Shown here: in pieces, positions 6,235-6,985 of the stretch | Numbering within the stretch: position 1 is the stretch's first letter | Layout of the letters: every line of letters begins with the position of its first letter | Source: Actinomycetota bacterium | Lineage (GTDB): Bacteria; Actinomycetota; Humimicrobiia; Humimicrobiales; Humimicrobiaceae | Assembly (NCBI GenBank): GCA_003486795.1 | Contig: DNFX01000082.1 | Coordinates: 1 to 6,985, forward strand | Direction of reading: 5' to 3' | Length of the DNA stretch: 6,985 nt | The notes under the pieces: generated by a model | Told to the model about the DNA's origin: nothing | Seen by the model: the letters and a program-made list of their open reading frames with translations, nothing else | Databases searched by the model: none | Program-made: the position numbers and the translations under genes

Positions 6235-6534
6235 TTGAGAGATTATGAAATCATGGTAATTTTTGATGCCAGCCTGGATGAAGAGGCAATCGAAAAGGAA
6301 TACCATAAAATCACTTCAATTATTGAGACAGGTAAGGGGGCAGTTACCGGTTCAGTTAAATGGGGAACCAGAAAACTTGCCTATCCGATTAAGCATCAGG
6401 AAAACGGATACTACTATATCATTAATTTTTCCGCTGATGAAAAAATCATCAATGAAATAGACAGGGTAAACAAAATTAATGATAAAATTATCAGACATCT
6501 GATTGTAAAAAAAGAAAACGATTTGAAAGAATAG
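6235..6534 (+). CDS. rpsF: Small ribosomal subunit protein bS6
   Basis: The 99-residue product is of usual length for S6. It begins (M)RDYEIMVIFDASLDEE, the typical first strand and turn of the ferredoxin-like fold. It continues with the conserved VKWGTRKLAYPIKHQENGYY (41-60) and the last strand DKIIRHLIVKKE (83-94). S6 binds S18 and helices 22-23 of 16S rRNA in the platform of the 30S subunit. Initiation is at TTG, supported by a strong Shine-Dalgarno site; a rare start after a strong site may help tune expression. The gene is 34 bp upstream of ssb in the conserved rpsF-ssb-(rpsR) order, and the promoter and foldable leader lie directly upstream. There is no extended C-terminal tail of the type known from E. 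coli S6. By eye the sequence resembles actinobacterial S6 proteins. Confidence 0.98.
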   Translation: MRDYEIMVIFDASLDEEAIEKEYHKITSIIETGKGAVTGSVKWGTRKLAYPIKHQENGYYYIINFSADEKIINEIDRVNKINDKIIRHLIVKKENDLKE

Positions 6535-6568
6535 AATTCTTCCAATAATAAATTAAAAAGGTGAAACT

Positions 6569-6985
6569 ATGTCTTTAAATCCATTTTTTATGCTGCTTAG
6601 CGGCAATCTGACCAGAGATCCGGATCTTAGATTTACTCCTTCAGGAAGTGCAGTTGCAACTTTTTACATTGCAGTTAACAGAAATTATCAGGATAAAAAA
6701 ACAATGGAATGGGTTGAAAATACTGATTTTTACAGAATCATCACATGGTACAAACTGGCGGAAAACTGTGCAGAGAGCCTGAAGAAAGGTGACAGGGTTG
6801 TAGTTGTTGGCCGTAAATTGTCATCAAGCACTTATGAAAAGGACGGTGAACAGAGAGTAACCCTGGAACTGACTGCAAGTATCGTAGCCCCGAGTCTGGA
6901 ATTTGCTTCATGCGATATAAAGAAAAACGCAAAGGGAGATTATTCCGGAGAATATCAGGGAGCCAAAACGGAAAATATTGAAGAT
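6569..6985 (+). CDS. ssb: Single-stranded DNA-binding protein, 3'-truncated by window end
   Basis: The frame opens at ATG 6569 after AAAGGTGA (6557-6564) and is still open at the window end, giving 139 residues. The OB-fold runs from about residue 5 to 112: LLSGNLTRDPDLRFTPSG (9-26), VATFYIAVNR (29-38), then W48, F54 and W60, aromatic residues at places where SSB stacks on DNA bases. It continues through AENCAESLKKGDRVVVVGR (64-82) and ends with LELTASIVAPSLEFA. The linker begins near 115; the acidic C-terminal tip that recruits partner proteins should lie beyond the window. SSB forms tetramers on single-stranded DNA in replication, repair and recombination. It is co-transcribed with rpsF (34-bp gap), and rpsR is expected next. 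The minus-strand reading frame across 6741-6932 is an antisense shadow of this gene. Confidence 0.96.
   Translation, partial: MSLNPFFMLLSGNLTRDPDLRFTPSGSAVATFYIAVNRNYQDKKTMEWVENTDFYRIITWYKLAENCAESLKKGDRVVVVGRKLSSSTYEKDGEQRVTLELTASIVAPSLEFASCDIKKNAKGDYSGEYQGAKTENIED

Overview
This window looks like chromosomal DNA from a low-GC, probably strictly anaerobic bacterium. It has six protein genes. Two run off the window edges: the gene at the left end lacks its 5' part and ssb at the right end lacks its 3' part. I see no mobile element, CRISPR array, tRNA or rRNA. By eye the S6 and SSB proteins resemble those of Actinomycetota and other deep Gram-positive-type lineages. The left-end CBS/nucleotidyltransferase fusion is of a type I associate with Thermotogae, Aquificae, deltaproteobacteria and clostridia. 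The taxon is therefore left open; a low-GC deep-branching anaerobe fits best.

Layout. Positions 1-1811 (+) carry the C-terminal part of a tRNA nucleotidyltransferase (CCA/CC/A-adding type) preceded by two CBS domains. Its tail overlaps, in convergent orientation and by 44 bp, the end of a three-gene minus-strand operon occupying 5152 down to 1768. In order of transcription the operon encodes a 379-residue 2-hydroxyacyl-CoA dehydratase-like subunit (4013-5152), a second and divergent 425-residue subunit of the same superfamily (2682-3959), and a 263-residue HgdC-type ATPase activator (1768-2559). A 231-bp, very AT-rich divergent intergenic region separates the operon from a histidine-phosphatase gene (5384-6061, +). 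After a 173-bp gap with a good extended -10 promoter and a foldable leader come rpsF (6235-6534, TTG start) and ssb (6569 to window end). This is the usual start of the rpsF-ssb-rpsR cluster.

How the genes work together. In the known family members the activator, a homodimer with one [4Fe-4S] cluster held between its subunits, uses ATP hydrolysis to drive one electron at very low potential into a two-subunit dehydratase or reductase that also carries [4Fe-4S] clusters. All three protein parts are present here, with their expected cluster cysteines. The CoA-transferase, CoA-ligase or substrate-specific dehydrogenase that would name the substrate is absent from the window. The operon is therefore a complete but unassigned ATP-driven radical or low-potential reductase module, and it is the most interesting content. 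The second item worth attention is the rpsF leader. Its predicted transcription start falls directly before a two-stem RNA fold, followed by two hairpins that cannot form together.
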